Of a stretch of 59,853 bases of DNA, positions 34,743 through 45,225 are shown one piece after another. The translations under genes were made by a program, and so were the position numbers. The notes below the pieces were generated by a model. It was not told where the DNA came from. It searched no databases and saw only the letters and a program-made list of their open reading frames with translations. The DNA lies in contig JABHDC010000062.1 of NCBI GenBank assembly GCA_018673255.1, forward strand, positions 1 to 59,853, written 5' to 3'. This stretch comes from Gemmatimonadota bacterium (lineage in GTDB: Bacteria > Latescibacterota > UBA2968 > UBA8231). Position 1 is the first letter of the stretch, and each line of letters opens with the position of its first letter.

Positions 34743-36443
34743 ATGCGTGGCGCTGACGCCGTCATCCAGGCGCTCGAACGACAGGGCGTGAAATACATCT
34801 TCGGCCACCCCGGCGGAGCCGCGATGCCAATCTTCGATGCTCTCGTCGATTCGGAGCAGTTGCAATTCATCCTCACCCGGCACGAGCAGGGCGCCACCCA
34901 CATGGCCGATGGTTATGCTCGGGCAACGGGCAAGGTGGGTGTTGTCCTGGTCACCTCGGGCCCTGGGGCGACCAACACCATCACCGGTCTGTTGACGGCT
35001 CAGATGGACTCGGTCCCCATGGTGGTGCTCACGGGGCAGACGATCTCCCCCATGCTGGGCAAGGATGCCTTCCAGGAGGCCGACGTGTTCGGCATCTCCA
35101 TTCCCGTCGTCAAGCATTCCTATCTGGTGAAGGATGCGGCCGATATTCCACGGGTGATGATGGAGGCATTCCACATTGCCAACACGGGTCGCAAGGGGCC
35201 CGTTCTGGTGGATCTGCCCAAGGATGTGACGTCAGCTGAATGTCACGGAGACATCCCGGATCGGATCTATCTGCCCGGTTACACAGTTCAGTCGAAGCCT
35301 GATCCGGTTCCCCTGCAGGAGACGGCCGATCTGATCAACGCCAGTCGTCGGCCCCTGCTCTACCTCGGTGGCGGCGCCGTCTCTTCGGGTGCGCATGAGA
35401 TCGCTCGCGCCTTTGCCGAGAAGGTGCAGATGCCGGTCACCAATACACTGCTGGGCAAGGGTAGCTTCCCCGAACAACATGATCTGTCCGTCGGCATGCT
35501 CGGGATGCACGGGACAGCCTATGCGAACAAGGCCGTCATCGGCTGCGATCTTATCATGTGTGTCGGTGCCCGATGGGATGATCGCATTACCGGGAAGCTG
35601 GAGGCCTTCTGTCCTGACGCCAAGAAGATCCACCTCGATATCGACCCGGCCGAATTCGCCAAAATTGTGATGCCCGATGTCTTCCTGCAGGGCGACGTGA
35701 AGCAGGTCCTGGAGGAACTGCTGCCTCTGGTCAATCGACTCGAGACGGAGCCGTGGCTGGCACAGATCCAGGAGTGGAAGCTGAAGTATCCCCTCAAATA
35801 CGGAAAGCGAGGCGGCCTCAAGATGCAGGCCGTCATCGACCGGATGTATGAGCTGACGAAGGGAGAAGCCATCGTCACCACCGACGTTGGCCAGCACCAG
35901 ATGTGGGCCGCTCAGTTCTACCGAACAGCCCACCATCGCCAGTGGCTATCATCCGGTGGAGCCGGTACCATGGGATACGGCTTCCCCGCCGCCATCGGTG
36001 CTCAATTCGGCCGCCCGGGTGAGACCGTCGTGACCATCGTCGGCGACGGCGGATTCCAGATGACGCTGGCCGAACTGGCGACTGCGGCCATTCACAAGCT
36101 GCCCGTCAAGGTTCTGATCCTCGACAACAAGTATCTGGGGATGGTTCGCCAGTGGCAGAACCTGTTTTTCGATAACCGTCTGTCGGGTGTGGACCTGGAA
36201 GGCAATCCGGATTTCGTCAAGCTCGCCGATGCGTACGGCATCCAGGGATTCCACATCCGCCGGACCGCGGATATCGACAAGATCCTGACGCGCACCCTTG
36301 AGCACGATGGCCCGGTTGTCGTGCACTGTCACTGCGAAAAGGAAGACAACGTCTTCCCCATGATTCCCGCCGGAGCCGCTCTGCACGAGATGTTGACCGA
36401 GCCGCCTCGCCGCAAACTGGCCAAGCCCACTGGCAGCACCTGA
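34743..36443 (+). CDS. ilvB: Acetolactate synthase large (catalytic) subunit
   Basis: The 566-aa ThDP-dependent enzyme condenses two pyruvates, or pyruvate and 2-oxobutyrate, at the first common step of branched-chain amino acid synthesis. It carries the catalytic Glu48 in [18 protein letters not shown], the [12 protein letters not shown] and PMVVLTGQ segments, an FAD-binding-type middle domain and the ThDP/Mg motif [15 protein letters not shown]...[16 protein letters not shown] (here [10 protein letters not shown]). AGGAG lies 9 nt before the ATG. It is followed 21 bp later by the small subunit gene. The tail after [10 protein letters not shown] is only ~20 residues, the normal bacterial length. 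Confidence 0.96.
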   Translation: MRGADAVIQALERQGVKYIFGHPGGAAMPIFDALVDSEQLQFILTRHEQGATHMADGYARATGKVGVVLVTSGPGATNTITGLLTAQMDSVPMVVLTGQTISPMLGKDAFQEADVFGISIPVVKHSYLVKDAADIPRVMMEAFHIANTGRKGPVLVDLPKDVTSAECHGDIPDRIYLPGYTVQSKPDPVPLQETADLINASRRPLLYLGGGAVSSGAHEIARAFAEKVQMPVTNTLLGKGSFPEQHDLSVGMLGMHGTAYANKAVIGCDLIMCVGARWDDRITGKLEAFCPDAKKIHLDIDPAEFAKIVMPDVFLQGDVKQVLEELLPLVNRLETEPWLAQIQEWKLKYPLKYGKRGGLKMQAVIDRMYELTKGEAIVTTDVGQHQMWAAQFYRTAHHRQWLSSGGAGTMGYGFPAAIGAQFGRPGETVVTIVGDGGFQMTLAELATAAIHKLPVKVLILDNKYLGMVRQWQNLFFDNRLSGVDLEGNPDFVKLADAYGIQGFHIRRTADIDKILTRTLEHDGPVVVHCHCEKEDNVFPMIPAGAALHEMLTEPPRRKLAKPTGST

Positions 36444-36464
36444 TCGATACGAGAGCAAAAACCG

Positions 36465-37061
36465 ATGATCGAATCTACAAGTGAACAGCGCGCCGACGGC
36501 CACACTGATGATCAGGCGCGTCGTGATGCAGTACGAGCCTACGAACGTTACGGTAGTGATGGTCGCACGACCCGGCGGACCACCATTGGCCTGCTGGTAA
36601 ATGACCGACCAGGGGTCCTGATGCGAGTGAGTCAGACCTTCAGCCGTCGCGGCTACAACATCGAATCTCTCGTCGTGTCACCGGCCCATACCCTCCCTGA
36701 CACGTCGCGAATGACGATCACTTGTTCAGGCCCCGGTGACGTGTTGCACCAGATCATCCTGCAACTGGACAAACTGATCGACGTCATCCATGCCAGAGAT
36801 CACGCGGAGGACGAAGCCGTCATCCGCGAACTGGCCATGTTCAAGGTGGTCTGTACCGTAAGTCAGCGCAGCGAACTGCTGCAGATCGCCGAGATCTTCC
36901 GCGCCAAGACCGTTGACATCTCCGATGAAACCATCACCCTGGAGGCGACGGGGACGACGGAGAAGATGGATGCTCTCGAGAAGCTGCTGAGCAAATTCGA
37001 CCTGCGAGAGATGGTCCGCACAGGCAAGGTCGTGATGGCGAGAGGAACCGACATCACCTGA
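36465..37061 (+). CDS. ilvH: Acetolactate synthase small (regulatory) subunit
   Basis: The 198-aa protein has an N-terminal ACT domain (TTIGLLVNDRPGVLMRVSQTFSRRGYNIESL, about residues 42-110) that binds valine for feedback inhibition. The ACT-like C-terminal domain (ELAMFKVVCTVSQRSELLQIAEIFRAK, then TGTTEKMDALEKLL) is typical of IlvH. The first ~35 residues (SEQRADGHTDDQARRDAVRAY) are an N-terminal extension relative to the E. coli protein. It pairs with the large subunit encoded 21 bp upstream and is followed by a strong terminator. Confidence 0.95.
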   Translation: MIESTSEQRADGHTDDQARRDAVRAYERYGSDGRTTRRTTIGLLVNDRPGVLMRVSQTFSRRGYNIESLVVSPAHTLPDTSRMTITCSGPGDVLHQIILQLDKLIDVIHARDHAEDEAVIRELAMFKVVCTVSQRSELLQIAEIFRAKTVDISDETITLEATGTTEKMDALEKLLSKFDLREMVRTGKVVMARGTDIT

Positions 37062-37110
37062 CTCACTGCATCGGCGCCACAGTGGGCCGACGATGATCCA
37101 AGCAATAAAG

Positions 37111-37143
37111 AAGGGGAGAGAGCCTGTGGGCCCTCTCCCCTTT
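37111..37143. terminator. Rho-independent terminator after ilvH, probably bidirectional
   Basis: A 14-position stem (37111-37124 with 37129-37142, one A/C mismatch) is closed by a TGTG loop and followed by TTTCTC on the plus strand. On the minus strand TTCTTTATT follows the hairpin, so it can also end transcripts coming from the TonB-dependent receptor gene. Confidence 0.85.
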
Positions 37144-37230
37144 CTCATGTCCGGAAGCAGAGGTCCGGAATCCTCCAGGTTACCACCTTCATGGAGATCC
37201 GGGGGCATCCGGATATAGGTGCTCCTTCAT

Positions 37231-37267
37231 GGAGTTTTCCGGCCAGCAGTACCGGCCGGCAAACTCC
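37231..37267. repeat. Inverted repeat between ilvH and the TonB receptor
   Basis: GGAGTTT plus CCGGCC (37231-37244, one mismatch position) pairs with GGCCGG plus AAACTCC (37254-37267). A short direct repeat CCTTCATGGAG occurs at 37186-37196 and again at 37224-37234, so the left arm lies partly inside the second copy. No T-tract follows on either strand, so this is not a standard terminator. Confidence 0.6.
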
Positions 37268-37270
37268 CAA

Positions 37271-37313
37271 GAGATCGGAGATCGAAGGGCCCTACCCTTC
37301 GATCTTCGATCTC
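37271..37313 (-). terminator. Near-perfect 19-bp hairpin at the stop of the TonB receptor gene
   Basis: Bases 37271-37289 pair with 37295-37313 (one G/U), leaving a 5-nt loop. The right arm includes the stop codon of the TonB-dependent receptor (37312-37314). Without a U-tract its termination ability is uncertain, but as an mRNA end structure it would be very stable. Confidence 0.6.
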
Positions 37314-40278
37314 AGAAGTCCAACCCAAGTTGGGCGTAGATCAGTCGTCCCACCTCCGGTGCACCAACGAACGCGCGATATCCACTGTCGAGGGCATTGT
37401 CGACGTTGAGCAGCAGGTTCAGCCCCTCAAAGGGCAGCTCATAACGAGCCTGCAGGTCCAGCACCGTGTAGGCGTCGACATCTCCTACGTAGACACCCGA
37501 GTTCATGGGAAAACTGCCATTGTGTCGGACACTGACACCGGTGCGCAGGCCCAGATCTGGAATGTCGTAGGACGTGCCCACCTTGAACTTGTGCTGCGGT
37601 GCATTCAGGGCCACATCGTCCACATTGGACAGATTCGGCCAGTAGTCGTCACTCACGAAGGAATAGCTGCCCGTGAGTGTCCAGTCATCGGTCGGATAAT
37701 AGCCCAGCGACAGGTCGACACCGTAGAGGGTGACGTCACCGAAGTTCCGATAGGTCAGCAGCACGGCCGTCGGATCGTAGGCTTGCTCCGGTGACACCGT
37801 ACCGTACGGAATACGCGCCGCACCGCCGGCAAAGATCGCCGTCAGTTCGTCGGCTGCAGTGCCGTTGTTGTTGCCCGTCACGACGCCCGGAATCGACGTC
37901 TGGTCGAGAGCTGCCAGGACGGAAGCGACCTGTGCATTGTCGGGATCATCCAGGACGGCCTGCATGGCGGGGCCAAGTGCCTGAACCAATGAGGCTGGAT
38001 CGAGGAATACATTCGGCGTCTCCACCTGAAGGGGGCCACCGAAGTCTTCGATCTCCGAGCGATACAGGTCAGCGGCAACCACGACATTCCCGCCGATGAT
38101 GCCCTTGTAGCCCAACTCGATCGTCTGTGTGATCGTCGACTTCGCCCGCGGCACATCGATCGCATCCGCCACCGGATCGAAGGCGAAGGTCTGCAGATTC
38201 AACTCAGCCATCGTGTTGCGCAGCCCGGGCAGCTGCGAAGGGATCAGCGAGGGCAGTGCTGCCACAACGGCGGCCGCTGTCGCTTCGCCCTGTGCCTGTG
38301 CCGTGACAGCATCCAGACCGGCTGCGATCAGCTGCTGGGCGATGAGACCAGGTGCGAGTTGCCCGAGAGCCGGACCAAATTGCTGCAGCGTCGCGGCGGC
38401 GCCGATGTTCCACTGAACATTGGTGGCGATCGGATCGTGCAGGGCGATGAAACCATCACCATCCAGCGAGTAGCCCGGGGAACCCGGCGTCAGCCCGATC
38501 GCCGCCAACTGCCCCTGCAGGACTGGTGAGAAGGAGGACCGATACATGGGAGCGCCATCGTCGGCACGGCGGAATGTGAAGCCGTCATCAAACCCGCCGC
38601 GGTAGGTTCCCTGGGCCCGGACATCGACGGCCGGCGAAAAACCGAGGCTGGATTCGAATGCTCCCAGACCGAATGGATCCGGACCCGTGAGGAGATCCAG
38701 ATAGAGATTGTTCGTCGACGGCGTTGAGAAGGCGCGGTTATACGTCACGCGGAGGGTCTGCGACTCCTTTGGCTTGAAGAGCAGGGCGGCACGCGGCGAG
38801 ATCTCAGCGTCGTCGAGCCGATTGTGGTCGTCGTATCGCAGAGCGAGGACGAGGTCCAGATTCGACGTCAGCTCCGTCTCGCTCTGCAGATAGGCGCCAA
38901 ACTCATTGATGTCGTCGTCATCCTCATTCTGCCCGGTGATGGTGCCCTTCGTATCCGGACGTGTGAAGAGGGCATCGGCGCCATAGGTGAACTTGTGGCG
39001 TGTGCCGAGAAAGGCCGAATGCTGGATCTGGAAAACATCCAGTGTCGACTTGTCGACGACAGGTTGCCCGGTCTGGAAGAGGAACGTATCGCCGGCGTCG
39101 CTCCAGTTGTGGTAGTACTGAGCAAACCAGTCCTGATAGATGAATCGGGTCTGCAGATAGTTGTATGCCCAATCCTTGGCCTGTCCGGCACCCAGACCCG
39201 TCAGCTCGATATTGTTGCCCTTGCTGTAGCCGTAGGAAAGCACAGCCGTCATCTCATCGAAGGGCCGGTAGTCGAGGCGCGCTTCCAGGCTCTGCCGCTC
39301 CAGGTCAAAGTCACGAATCGTATGCAGCGTCGTATCGCGACCCGTGATCACCTCGTAGCCGGTCACCTGGCGCCCTCGCTCCGGATGGGCAGCGGCATAG
39401 GCACTCTCCTGCCGGTCGTAACCGATCCAGTCTTCACCCGTGTAGTATTGGGCCGACAACTTCACAGCCAGTTTCGGTGTGAGGGTGGCCGCATGGCGTA
39501 CGAGGCCCTTGCGCAGGGATCGCTCCCCCAGCCCCAACTGGACAGTCGTGCCCCCGGATGTGAAGGGTGATCTCGTGATCAGGTGCATGACACCGTTGGC
39601 ACTGTTCGGGCCATACAGGGCGGCACCGGGGCCGAGGACGACCTCGATGCGCTCGATATCCGCGCCATTGGACGGGATGAAGTTGTAGGCATTGAGACGC
39701 AGGGAGGGTACTCGAGCAATACGATTGTCCGTGAGCACAAGCATGGCGCCAGAGAAAATGTTGTTGAACCCTCTCACCACGACATTGCTCTGGACCAGGC
39801 CGGTCTTGGCAAAATCGACACCGGGCTGATCCCGGATGTGTTCAGAGACGGACAATGCTGCCCGCGTCTCGATCTCGGCCCGCTCGATCACGGCGACGGA
39901 AGCTGGGGCGTCGAGGGCCTTCTCCTGTGAACGCGAAGCCGTGACGATGCTCTGCTCAAGATCGATGACGGATAGTTCGAGACTGACGTCGTAGCGTGTG
40001 ACCCGCCCGTCTACGACCACGCCCCTGAAGGTCGAAGTGCGATAGCCGATATACGTGACGCGGATCGTGTAGTTTCCGGCAGCCAGATTGAGGACGGAAT
40101 ACGTACCGTCCAGACTTGAGACGGAGCCGGCTGGTTCTTCTCCGGGAACCAGCACAGTAATGTTGGCTCCCGGCAGCGGCGTCCCGTCAACATCGGATAT
40201 CCTGCCCATAAGATCGGCGGCGTGAGACGCGCCGCTGCAGGCCAGGATCAGGGTGAGCACCTTGAGCGATCGGATCAT
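37312..40278 (-). CDS. TonB-dependent receptor with N-terminal carboxypeptidase-regulatory-like domain
   Basis: The 988-aa protein has a signal peptide (ending SHA). A CarboxypepD-reg domain follows (about residues 22-105, LMGRISDVDGTPLPGANITVL). The plug domain comes next (about 110-225, with APASVAVIERAEI, PGVDFAKTG and RGFNN), then a 22-strand barrel ending in AQLGLDF, with the C-terminal Phe recognised by BAM. The plug and barrel take up a ligand with energy from TonB/ExbBD. Residues about 600-690 are Ala-rich (LIAQQLIAAGLDAVTAQAQG, AAAVVAALPSLIPSQLPG), looking helical and out of place within a barrel, perhaps an extracellular helical insert. GGAGGAAT precedes the ATG. The ligand cannot be inferred. 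Confidence 0.92.
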   Translation of the reverse strand: MIRSLKVLTLILACSGASHAADLMGRISDVDGTPLPGANITVLVPGEEPAGSVSSLDGTYSVLNLAAGNYTIRVTYIGYRTSTFRGVVVDGRVTRYDVSLELSVIDLEQSIVTASRSQEKALDAPASVAVIERAEIETRAALSVSEHIRDQPGVDFAKTGLVQSNVVVRGFNNIFSGAMLVLTDNRIARVPSLRLNAYNFIPSNGADIERIEVVLGPGAALYGPNSANGVMHLITRSPFTSGGTTVQLGLGERSLRKGLVRHAATLTPKLAVKLSAQYYTGEDWIGYDRQESAYAAAHPERGRQVTGYEVITGRDTTLHTIRDFDLERQSLEARLDYRPFDEMTAVLSYGYSKGNNIELTGLGAGQAKDWAYNYLQTRFIYQDWFAQYYHNWSDAGDTFLFQTGQPVVDKSTLDVFQIQHSAFLGTRHKFTYGADALFTRPDTKGTITGQNEDDDDINEFGAYLQSETELTSNLDLVLALRYDDHNRLDDAEISPRAALLFKPKESQTLRVTYNRAFSTPSTNNLYLDLLTGPDPFGLGAFESSLGFSPAVDVRAQGTYRGGFDDGFTFRRADDGAPMYRSSFSPVLQGQLAAIGLTPGSPGYSLDGDGFIALHDPIATNVQWNIGAAATLQQFGPALGQLAPGLIAQQLIAAGLDAVTAQAQGEATAAAVVAALPSLIPSQLPGLRNTMAELNLQTFAFDPVADAIDVPRAKSTITQTIELGYKGIIGGNVVVAADLYRSEIEDFGGPLQVETPNVFLDPASLVQALGPAMQAVLDDPDNAQVASVLAALDQTSIPGVVTGNNNGTAADELTAIFAGGAARIPYGTVSPEQAYDPTAVLLTYRNFGDVTLYGVDLSLGYYPTDDWTLTGSYSFVSDDYWPNLSNVDDVALNAPQHKFKVGTSYDIPDLGLRTGVSVRHNGSFPMNSGVYVGDVDAYTVLDLQARYELPFEGLNLLLNVDNALDSGYRAFVGAPEVGRLIYAQLGLDF

Positions 40279-40615
40279 CAGATTCCTCCGTGTCGGTGGA
40301 TGGCTGGCGCAAATATAGAAACTCGGAGGAAAGGAGCGAAGAGGTTTCCCTTAACACCTGGCGCTCGGCCCGTCATCCACCCTCAACTGGTCTTGCTGGT
40401 CACCTGAGGACAGGGTATATTCACCAGCTGTTCCCAGGGCGCCGATCACCCCACCCATCCCTCAGCAGATTGGTCGCCGGCGAACACCTGAATACGTCCA
40501 TACACCGACCCTTCGCGATGCGTGTCCACCGGCACCATCCGATGTGCCGGCCCCTAATGCTCGGTGGCGAGGCAGCGGTTGGGTTTCACTCATATAAAGG
40601 CTGAAGCAGAGCGAC
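40279..40615. other. Divergent intergenic region between the TonB receptor and ppdK
   Basis: About 337 bp without a supported gene. It contains a good plus-strand promoter candidate for ppdK and, on the minus strand, a weaker candidate for the receptor (AGCGAA at 40335-40340 and AATATA at 40312-40317 on the plus strand, reading TTCGCT and TATATT, 17 bp apart), which would give a leader of about 27 nt. Confidence 0.45.
40393..40421 (+). promoter_or_regulatory. Possible promoter of ppdK
   Basis: TTGCTG (40393-40398), a 17-bp spacer and TATATT (40416-40421) form a plausible sigma-70-type promoter. The start near 40428 would give a leader of about 190 nt before the ATG at 40616, in which I see no recognised riboswitch. 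Confidence 0.4.
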
Positions 40616-43255
40616 ATGGCCAAGCAGAAGTGTGTCTACATCTTCGGCGCCCACAAGACCGAGGGCGACGCCAGCCAGAAAGAACTTCTTGGCGGCAAGG
40701 GTGCGAACCTCGCTGAGATGTCGAAGTTGGGCCTGCCGGTACCGGCAGGTTTCACGATCTCGACTGAGGTTTGCACATACTACTACGAGCACGGACAGAA
40801 GTATCCTGCACAACTGCGCAAGCAGGTGCTGGATGCAATCAAGGCAGTGGAAAAGAAGATGGGGGCGAAGTTCGGCGACCCGTCCAATCCACTCCTGTTG
40901 TCTGTGCGTTCAGGTGCCCGTGTATCGATGCCGGGCATGATGGAGACCGTCCTCAATCTGGGGCTCAACGATGAGATCGTTGAGGGTCTGATCAAGTTGA
41001 GCGGCGATGCCCGTTTCGCTTACGACGTCTATCGCCGTTTCATCCAGATGTATGGCGACGTCGTCATGGGCCTGCGCCCCGAAGGCAAGGAAATCGATCC
41101 CTTCGAGGCCCTGCTGGAGAAGAAGAAGGATCAGCGTGGCGTCGAAGTCGACAACGAGTTGTCCGCCGACGACCTGAAGGACTTGTGCAAGCAGTTCAAG
41201 GCTGTCATCAAGAAGCGTCTGAAGCGAGAATTCCCTGAGGATCCCGAAGAGCAGTTGTGGGGTTCAGTGGGTGCAGTCTTCGGCTCATGGCAAGGCGCGC
41301 GCGCGATTCGCTACCGCGAATTGGAGGGCATCCCTCACAACTGGGGAACCGCCGTCAATGTGCAATCGATGGTCTACGGCAACATGGGCGAGGACTGCGC
41401 GACCGGTGTCGCCTTCACTCGTGATCCTTCCACAGGTGAAAACAAGCTCTACGGCGAGTTTCTCATCAACGCCCAGGGCGAAGACGTCGTCGCCGGTATC
41501 CGCACGCCAGAGCCTGTAATCCGTCTCAAGAAGACGCAGGCCAAGGCCTACGCCGAATTCGAGAAGGTCTGCACCAAGCTTGAACGGCACTACAAGGACA
41601 TGCAGGACCTCGAGTTCACTATCCAGAAGGGCAAACTCTGGATGCTGCAGACTCGATCCGGCAAGCGGACCGCCGCGGCGGCAGTGAAGATCGCCGTCGA
41701 CATGGCGCGCGAGAAATTGATCACGCAAAAAGAGGCTTTGTTGCGAGTCAAGCCGGCCGATCTGGATCAGCTCCTGCATCCCTCCTTTGACCCGAAGGCC
41801 AAGCGCGACGTCGTCGGCACCGGCCTGCCAGCGTCCCCGGGCGCAGCAAGTGGCAAGGTCGTGTTCAACGCCGAAGAGGCTGAAGCTGCCGCCGACAAGG
41901 GCGAGAAGGTGATCCTCGTCCGCATCGAGACCTCACCTGAGGATATCGGTGGTATGCATGCCGCCCAGGGCATTCTGACGCAGCGTGGTGGCATGACCTC
42001 TCACGCCGCCGTTGTTGCTCGTGGCATGGGCAAGTGCTGCGTCGCTGGCTGCGGCACTCTGGCGATCGACTATGGCAAGGACCTGCTCAAAGCCGGCAAG
42101 CGCACCATCAAACGTGGTGAGTGGATCTCCATCGACGGTTCCAGTGGCGAAGTTATGATGGGGCAGGTGGCGACGCAGGATGCAACCTTCACCAAGGAAT
42201 TCGCCGAATTGATGAAGTGGGCTGATCGTCAACGCCGTCTCAAAGTGCGCACGAATGCCGATTCGCCCCACGACTCGGAAGTAGCCCGCAAGTTCGGCGC
42301 CGAAGGCATCGGCCTGTGCCGCACTGAGCACATGTTCTTTGAAGGTGATCGCATCGACGCCGTGCGAGAGATGATCCTTGCCGATGACGAAGCCGGTCGA
42401 CGCAAGGCACTGAGGAAGCTGAAGCCGATGCAGCGCAAGGATTTCGAGGGCATCTTCAAGGCCATGAATGGCCTGCCGGTGACGATCCGCCTCCTCGACC
42501 CGCCTCTGCACGAGTTCCTGCCGCACGAGGCGCCGCAGCAGAAGGAGATGGCGCAGAAGATGGGCATACCGGTGCAGAAGGTGCGCCAGCTCGTCGACTC
42601 ACTGCATGAATTCAACCCCATGCTCGGTCATCGTGGCTGCCGTCTCGGAATCACCTTCCCTGAGATCTACGAGATGCAGGTGGAGGCGATCATCGAAGCA
42701 GCGATAAATGTCACGAAGAAGCGTATCAAGGCATTGCCGGAGATCATGATCCCCCTCGTCGGAACCGTCGCTGAGTTCACTCAGTTGAAGGCGATGACGG
42801 ATCGGATTGCTACCGAAGTGCAGGCGAAGAAGAAGAAGAAGATCGCCTACATGGTCGGCACGATGATCGAGATTCCACGTGCAGCCCTGATTGCCGACAA
42901 GATCGCCGAAGAGGCAGAATTCTTCAGCTTCGGCACCAATGACCTGACCCAACTGACCTTCGGCTACAGCCGCGATGATGCAGGCAAGTTCTTGCCCGTC
43001 TATGTAGATCAGGGCATTCTCCCCGACGATCCCTTCCAGGCTCTGGATCAGGAGGGGACGGGGCAGTTGCTCGAGATGGGCGCCGAACGCGGTCGCAAGA
43101 CGCGGAAGGATTTGAAAGTCGGCATCTGCGGTGAACACGGCGGCGACCCCTCGTCTGTCGAGTTCTGTCATCGTGTCGGATTTGACTACGTTTCCTGCTC
43201 GCCTTTCCGTGTACCTATCGCACGTCTGGCCGCCGCGCAGGCAACACTGAGGTAG
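40616..43255 (+). CDS. ppdK: Pyruvate, phosphate dikinase
   Basis: The 879-aa enzyme interconverts pyruvate, ATP and phosphate with PEP, AMP and PPi. The N-terminal ATP-grasp domain ([25 protein letters not shown] and [19 protein letters not shown]), the phosphohistidine domain ([19 protein letters not shown], catalytic His in TSHAA), and the C-terminal PEP-binding domain ([37 protein letters not shown], and the catalytic Cys in [11 protein letters not shown]) are all present. The length is normal for bacterial PPDK. No clear Shine-Dalgarno site precedes the ATG. It is followed by a perfect hairpin and then parA-parB. It probably links glycolysis and gluconeogenesis through PPi (family knowledge). 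Confidence 0.97.
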   Translation: MAKQKCVYIFGAHKTEGDASQKELLGGKGANLAEMSKLGLPVPAGFTISTEVCTYYYEHGQKYPAQLRKQVLDAIKAVEKKMGAKFGDPSNPLLLSVRSGARVSMPGMMETVLNLGLNDEIVEGLIKLSGDARFAYDVYRRFIQMYGDVVMGLRPEGKEIDPFEALLEKKKDQRGVEVDNELSADDLKDLCKQFKAVIKKRLKREFPEDPEEQLWGSVGAVFGSWQGARAIRYRELEGIPHNWGTAVNVQSMVYGNMGEDCATGVAFTRDPSTGENKLYGEFLINAQGEDVVAGIRTPEPVIRLKKTQAKAYAEFEKVCTKLERHYKDMQDLEFTIQKGKLWMLQTRSGKRTAAAAVKIAVDMAREKLITQKEALLRVKPADLDQLLHPSFDPKAKRDVVGTGLPASPGAASGKVVFNAEEAEAAADKGEKVILVRIETSPEDIGGMHAAQGILTQRGGMTSHAAVVARGMGKCCVAGCGTLAIDYGKDLLKAGKRTIKRGEWISIDGSSGEVMMGQVATQDATFTKEFAELMKWADRQRRLKVRTNADSPHDSEVARKFGAEGIGLCRTEHMFFEGDRIDAVREMILADDEAGRRKALRKLKPMQRKDFEGIFKAMNGLPVTIRLLDPPLHEFLPHEAPQQKEMAQKMGIPVQKVRQLVDSLHEFNPMLGHRGCRLGITFPEIYEMQVEAIIEAAINVTKKRIKALPEIMIPLVGTVAEFTQLKAMTDRIATEVQAKKKKKIAYMVGTMIEIPRAALIADKIAEEAEFFSFGTNDLTQLTFGYSRDDAGKFLPVYVDQGILPDDPFQALDQEGTGQLLEMGAERGRKTRKDLKVGICGEHGGDPSSVEFCHRVGFDYVSCSPFRVPIARLAAAQATLR

Positions 43256-43306
43256 TCGGAATCATTACTGATCTGAAGTCGCTATACCGAAGTTGCTGAC
43301 TACATG

Positions 43307-43340
43307 CCCGCCGGGACCGTTGGTCCCGGCGGGTCATTCT
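43307..43340 (+). terminator. Rho-independent-like terminator after ppdK
   Basis: A perfect 12-bp stem (CCCGCCGGGACC at 43307-43318 with 43322-43333) closes a GTT loop. It is followed by TCATTCT, a weak T-tract. It lies within the frame upstream of the parA start, which supports starting parA at 43373. Confidence 0.75.
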
Positions 43341-43372
43341 CCTCCCTCCCCCTCCCAGAGGTGATCAGTGGA

Positions 43373-44191
43373 ATGACCGAGACCATCGGTGCCCCCACTG
43401 TTTCTGAGACGACGATTGCGCCGTCTCAGCATGCCATTATTGCCGTCGCCAATCAAAAAGGCGGAGTCGGCAAGACGACGACAGCCGTGAATCTGGCTGC
43501 TTGTCTCGCCGTGGCTGAGAAACGGACCCTGCTTGTCGACATGGACCCTCAGGCCAACGCCACCAGTGGCTGCGGTATCGAGGCCGCCCAGGTCGAAGAC
43601 GGGAACGTCTACCATGCACTGCTCGGACACGCGCAGATGCAGGACATCATCCAGACCACGCAGATTCCCCATCTGTCTCTTGCCCCCAGTCATATCAATC
43701 TGACAGGAGCCGAGGTAGAGATGGTGGGTCTGATCGCCAGGGAGCAGAAGCTGCAGACCTGCCTGGCCCAGGTGTCTGAGGAGTACGACTATGTCATCCT
43801 TGATTGTCCGCCGTCTCTCGGCCTTTTGACCCTCAACTCACTCACTGCTGCCGATTCAGTTCTGATCCCGATTCAGTGCGAGTACTATGCGCTGGAAGGT
43901 TTGGGAAAATTGCTGAACACGATCCGGCTGATTCAGCGGCACCTCAACAAACAGTTGCAGATTGCCGGCGTGCTGCTGACGATGTTCGACCAGCGCCTCA
44001 ATCTCTCACGTCAGGTTGCGGACGAAGTGCGCTCTTACTTCGGTGGCAAGGTTTACAAGACCTGTATCACTCGGAATGTGCGACTGGCGGAAGCGCCTGG
44101 GCACGGTCAGCCGATCGTTCTGTATGACATCGTCTCCCCCGGCGCGCAGAACTACATGAGTCTGGCGGGAGAGATCATCAAGCATGGCTAG
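43373..44191 (+). CDS. parA: Chromosome partitioning ATPase ParA/Soj
   Basis: The 272-aa protein has the deviant Walker A motif KGGVGKTTT (about residues 29-37). The Walker B/A' segments LLVDMDPQANAT and VILDCPPSLGLLTLNSL and the LEGLGKLLNTI region are typical of ParA/Soj. It binds DNA in the ATP form and works with ParB in origin segregation. The start at 43373 was chosen because GAGGTGATCAGTGGA lies before it and an upstream in-frame start would translate through the ppdK terminator hairpin. It overlaps parB by 8 nt. Confidence 0.95.
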   Translation: MTETIGAPTVSETTIAPSQHAIIAVANQKGGVGKTTTAVNLAACLAVAEKRTLLVDMDPQANATSGCGIEAAQVEDGNVYHALLGHAQMQDIIQTTQIPHLSLAPSHINLTGAEVEMVGLIAREQKLQTCLAQVSEEYDYVILDCPPSLGLLTLNSLTAADSVLIPIQCEYYALEGLGKLLNTIRLIQRHLNKQLQIAGVLLTMFDQRLNLSRQVADEVRSYFGGKVYKTCITRNVRLAEAPGHGQPIVLYDIVSPGAQNYMSLAGEIIKHG

Positions 44192-45062
44192 GCGTCAAGT
44201 CCTCGGCAAAGGCATCCATGCGCTGATCGCCGAACATCCTCAGGGTGAAGAAGCATCCGGGCAGAAGGTCCTCGACCTCCCCGTGGATTCGATCGCCCCG
44301 AATCCGCACCAGCCCCGTACAGAATTTGACGATGATCGTCTCCAGGAATTGGCCGGTTCAATTCGGGAGAAGGGCCTGCTGCAACCGATCGTCGTCAACC
44401 GGACGGCACCCGACACGTATCACCTGATTGCGGGTGAGCGCCGACTGCGCGCCTCCAAGCTGGCCGGGCTCGAAGAGATTCCCGCCCTGGTTCATGAGAT
44501 TGAGTCAGCCCAGGAGTTGATGGAACTGGCCCTGGTGGAGAACCTGCAGCGTGAGGATCTGAGCCCCATTGAGGAGGCGGAAGCCTACCGGGCCCTCATG
44601 TCGACCTGCATGCTCAGCCAGGATGATATCGCCGTCCGGGTCGGCAAGGATCGCTCGACAGTCGCCAACACACTACGCCTGCTGAAACTCCCCGCATCGA
44701 TCCAGCAATTGCTCCGCGATGGGGCAATTCAGATGGGCCATGCCCGCGCGCTGATCGGCCTGGATGAAGGTCCGTCACTTGACCTGGCTACTCGTGCCAT
44801 GGAAGAGGGCTGGACAGTCCGCGATTTGGAGAAATCTGTCCGGGCCCACGGCAAGGGACGCAAGCGCCGCGCCGACAATGGCAAGGGGGCTGCCCGCACG
44901 CCATCCGGCGACCCGATCATCCAGTCCTTCGAGGAGAAACTGCGGCTTCGCTACGCGACAGCCGTTGGGATCCATCGTGGCGGCAAGAAGGGGCGGATCG
45001 AACTTGAGTTCTATGACGACGACGACCTCGAACGGATTCTGGAGATCCTCCTCGACACATGA
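44184..45062 (+). CDS. parB: Chromosome partitioning protein ParB/Spo0J
   Basis: The 292-aa protein starts with MARRQVLGKGIHALI, a common ParB N-terminus that stimulates ParA. The ParB N-terminal CTPase domain is present (IAPNPHQPRTEFDDDRLQELAGSI and the CTP-binding GERRLRASKLAG). The ENLQREDLSPIEEAEAY motif and the helix-turn-helix for parS binding (LSQDDIAVRVGKDRSTVANTLRLLKLP) follow, then a basic linker and a C-terminal dimerisation domain. It overlaps parA by 8 nt. I did not find a recognisable parS sequence in this window. Confidence 0.96.
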   Translation: MARRQVLGKGIHALIAEHPQGEEASGQKVLDLPVDSIAPNPHQPRTEFDDDRLQELAGSIREKGLLQPIVVNRTAPDTYHLIAGERRLRASKLAGLEEIPALVHEIESAQELMELALVENLQREDLSPIEEAEAYRALMSTCMLSQDDIAVRVGKDRSTVANTLRLLKLPASIQQLLRDGAIQMGHARALIGLDEGPSLDLATRAMEEGWTVRDLEKSVRAHGKGRKRRADNGKGAARTPSGDPIIQSFEEKLRLRYATAVGIHRGGKKGRIELEFYDDDDLERILEILLDT

Positions 45063-45225
45063 TCTCCCCTGACATCGTCTCGTGCGCAACGTCCAGGGCC
45101 TCGTGCCCAATGTCCAGGCGCACGGGCCCCTTCAGATCGGCGGGATCCCGTCACCGGGTCAGTGCGTCTCACATGGCGTTCGCCCCAGCGAAGTCCACGC
45201 ACGTCCTATTCTTCTTCGAGTCCTG

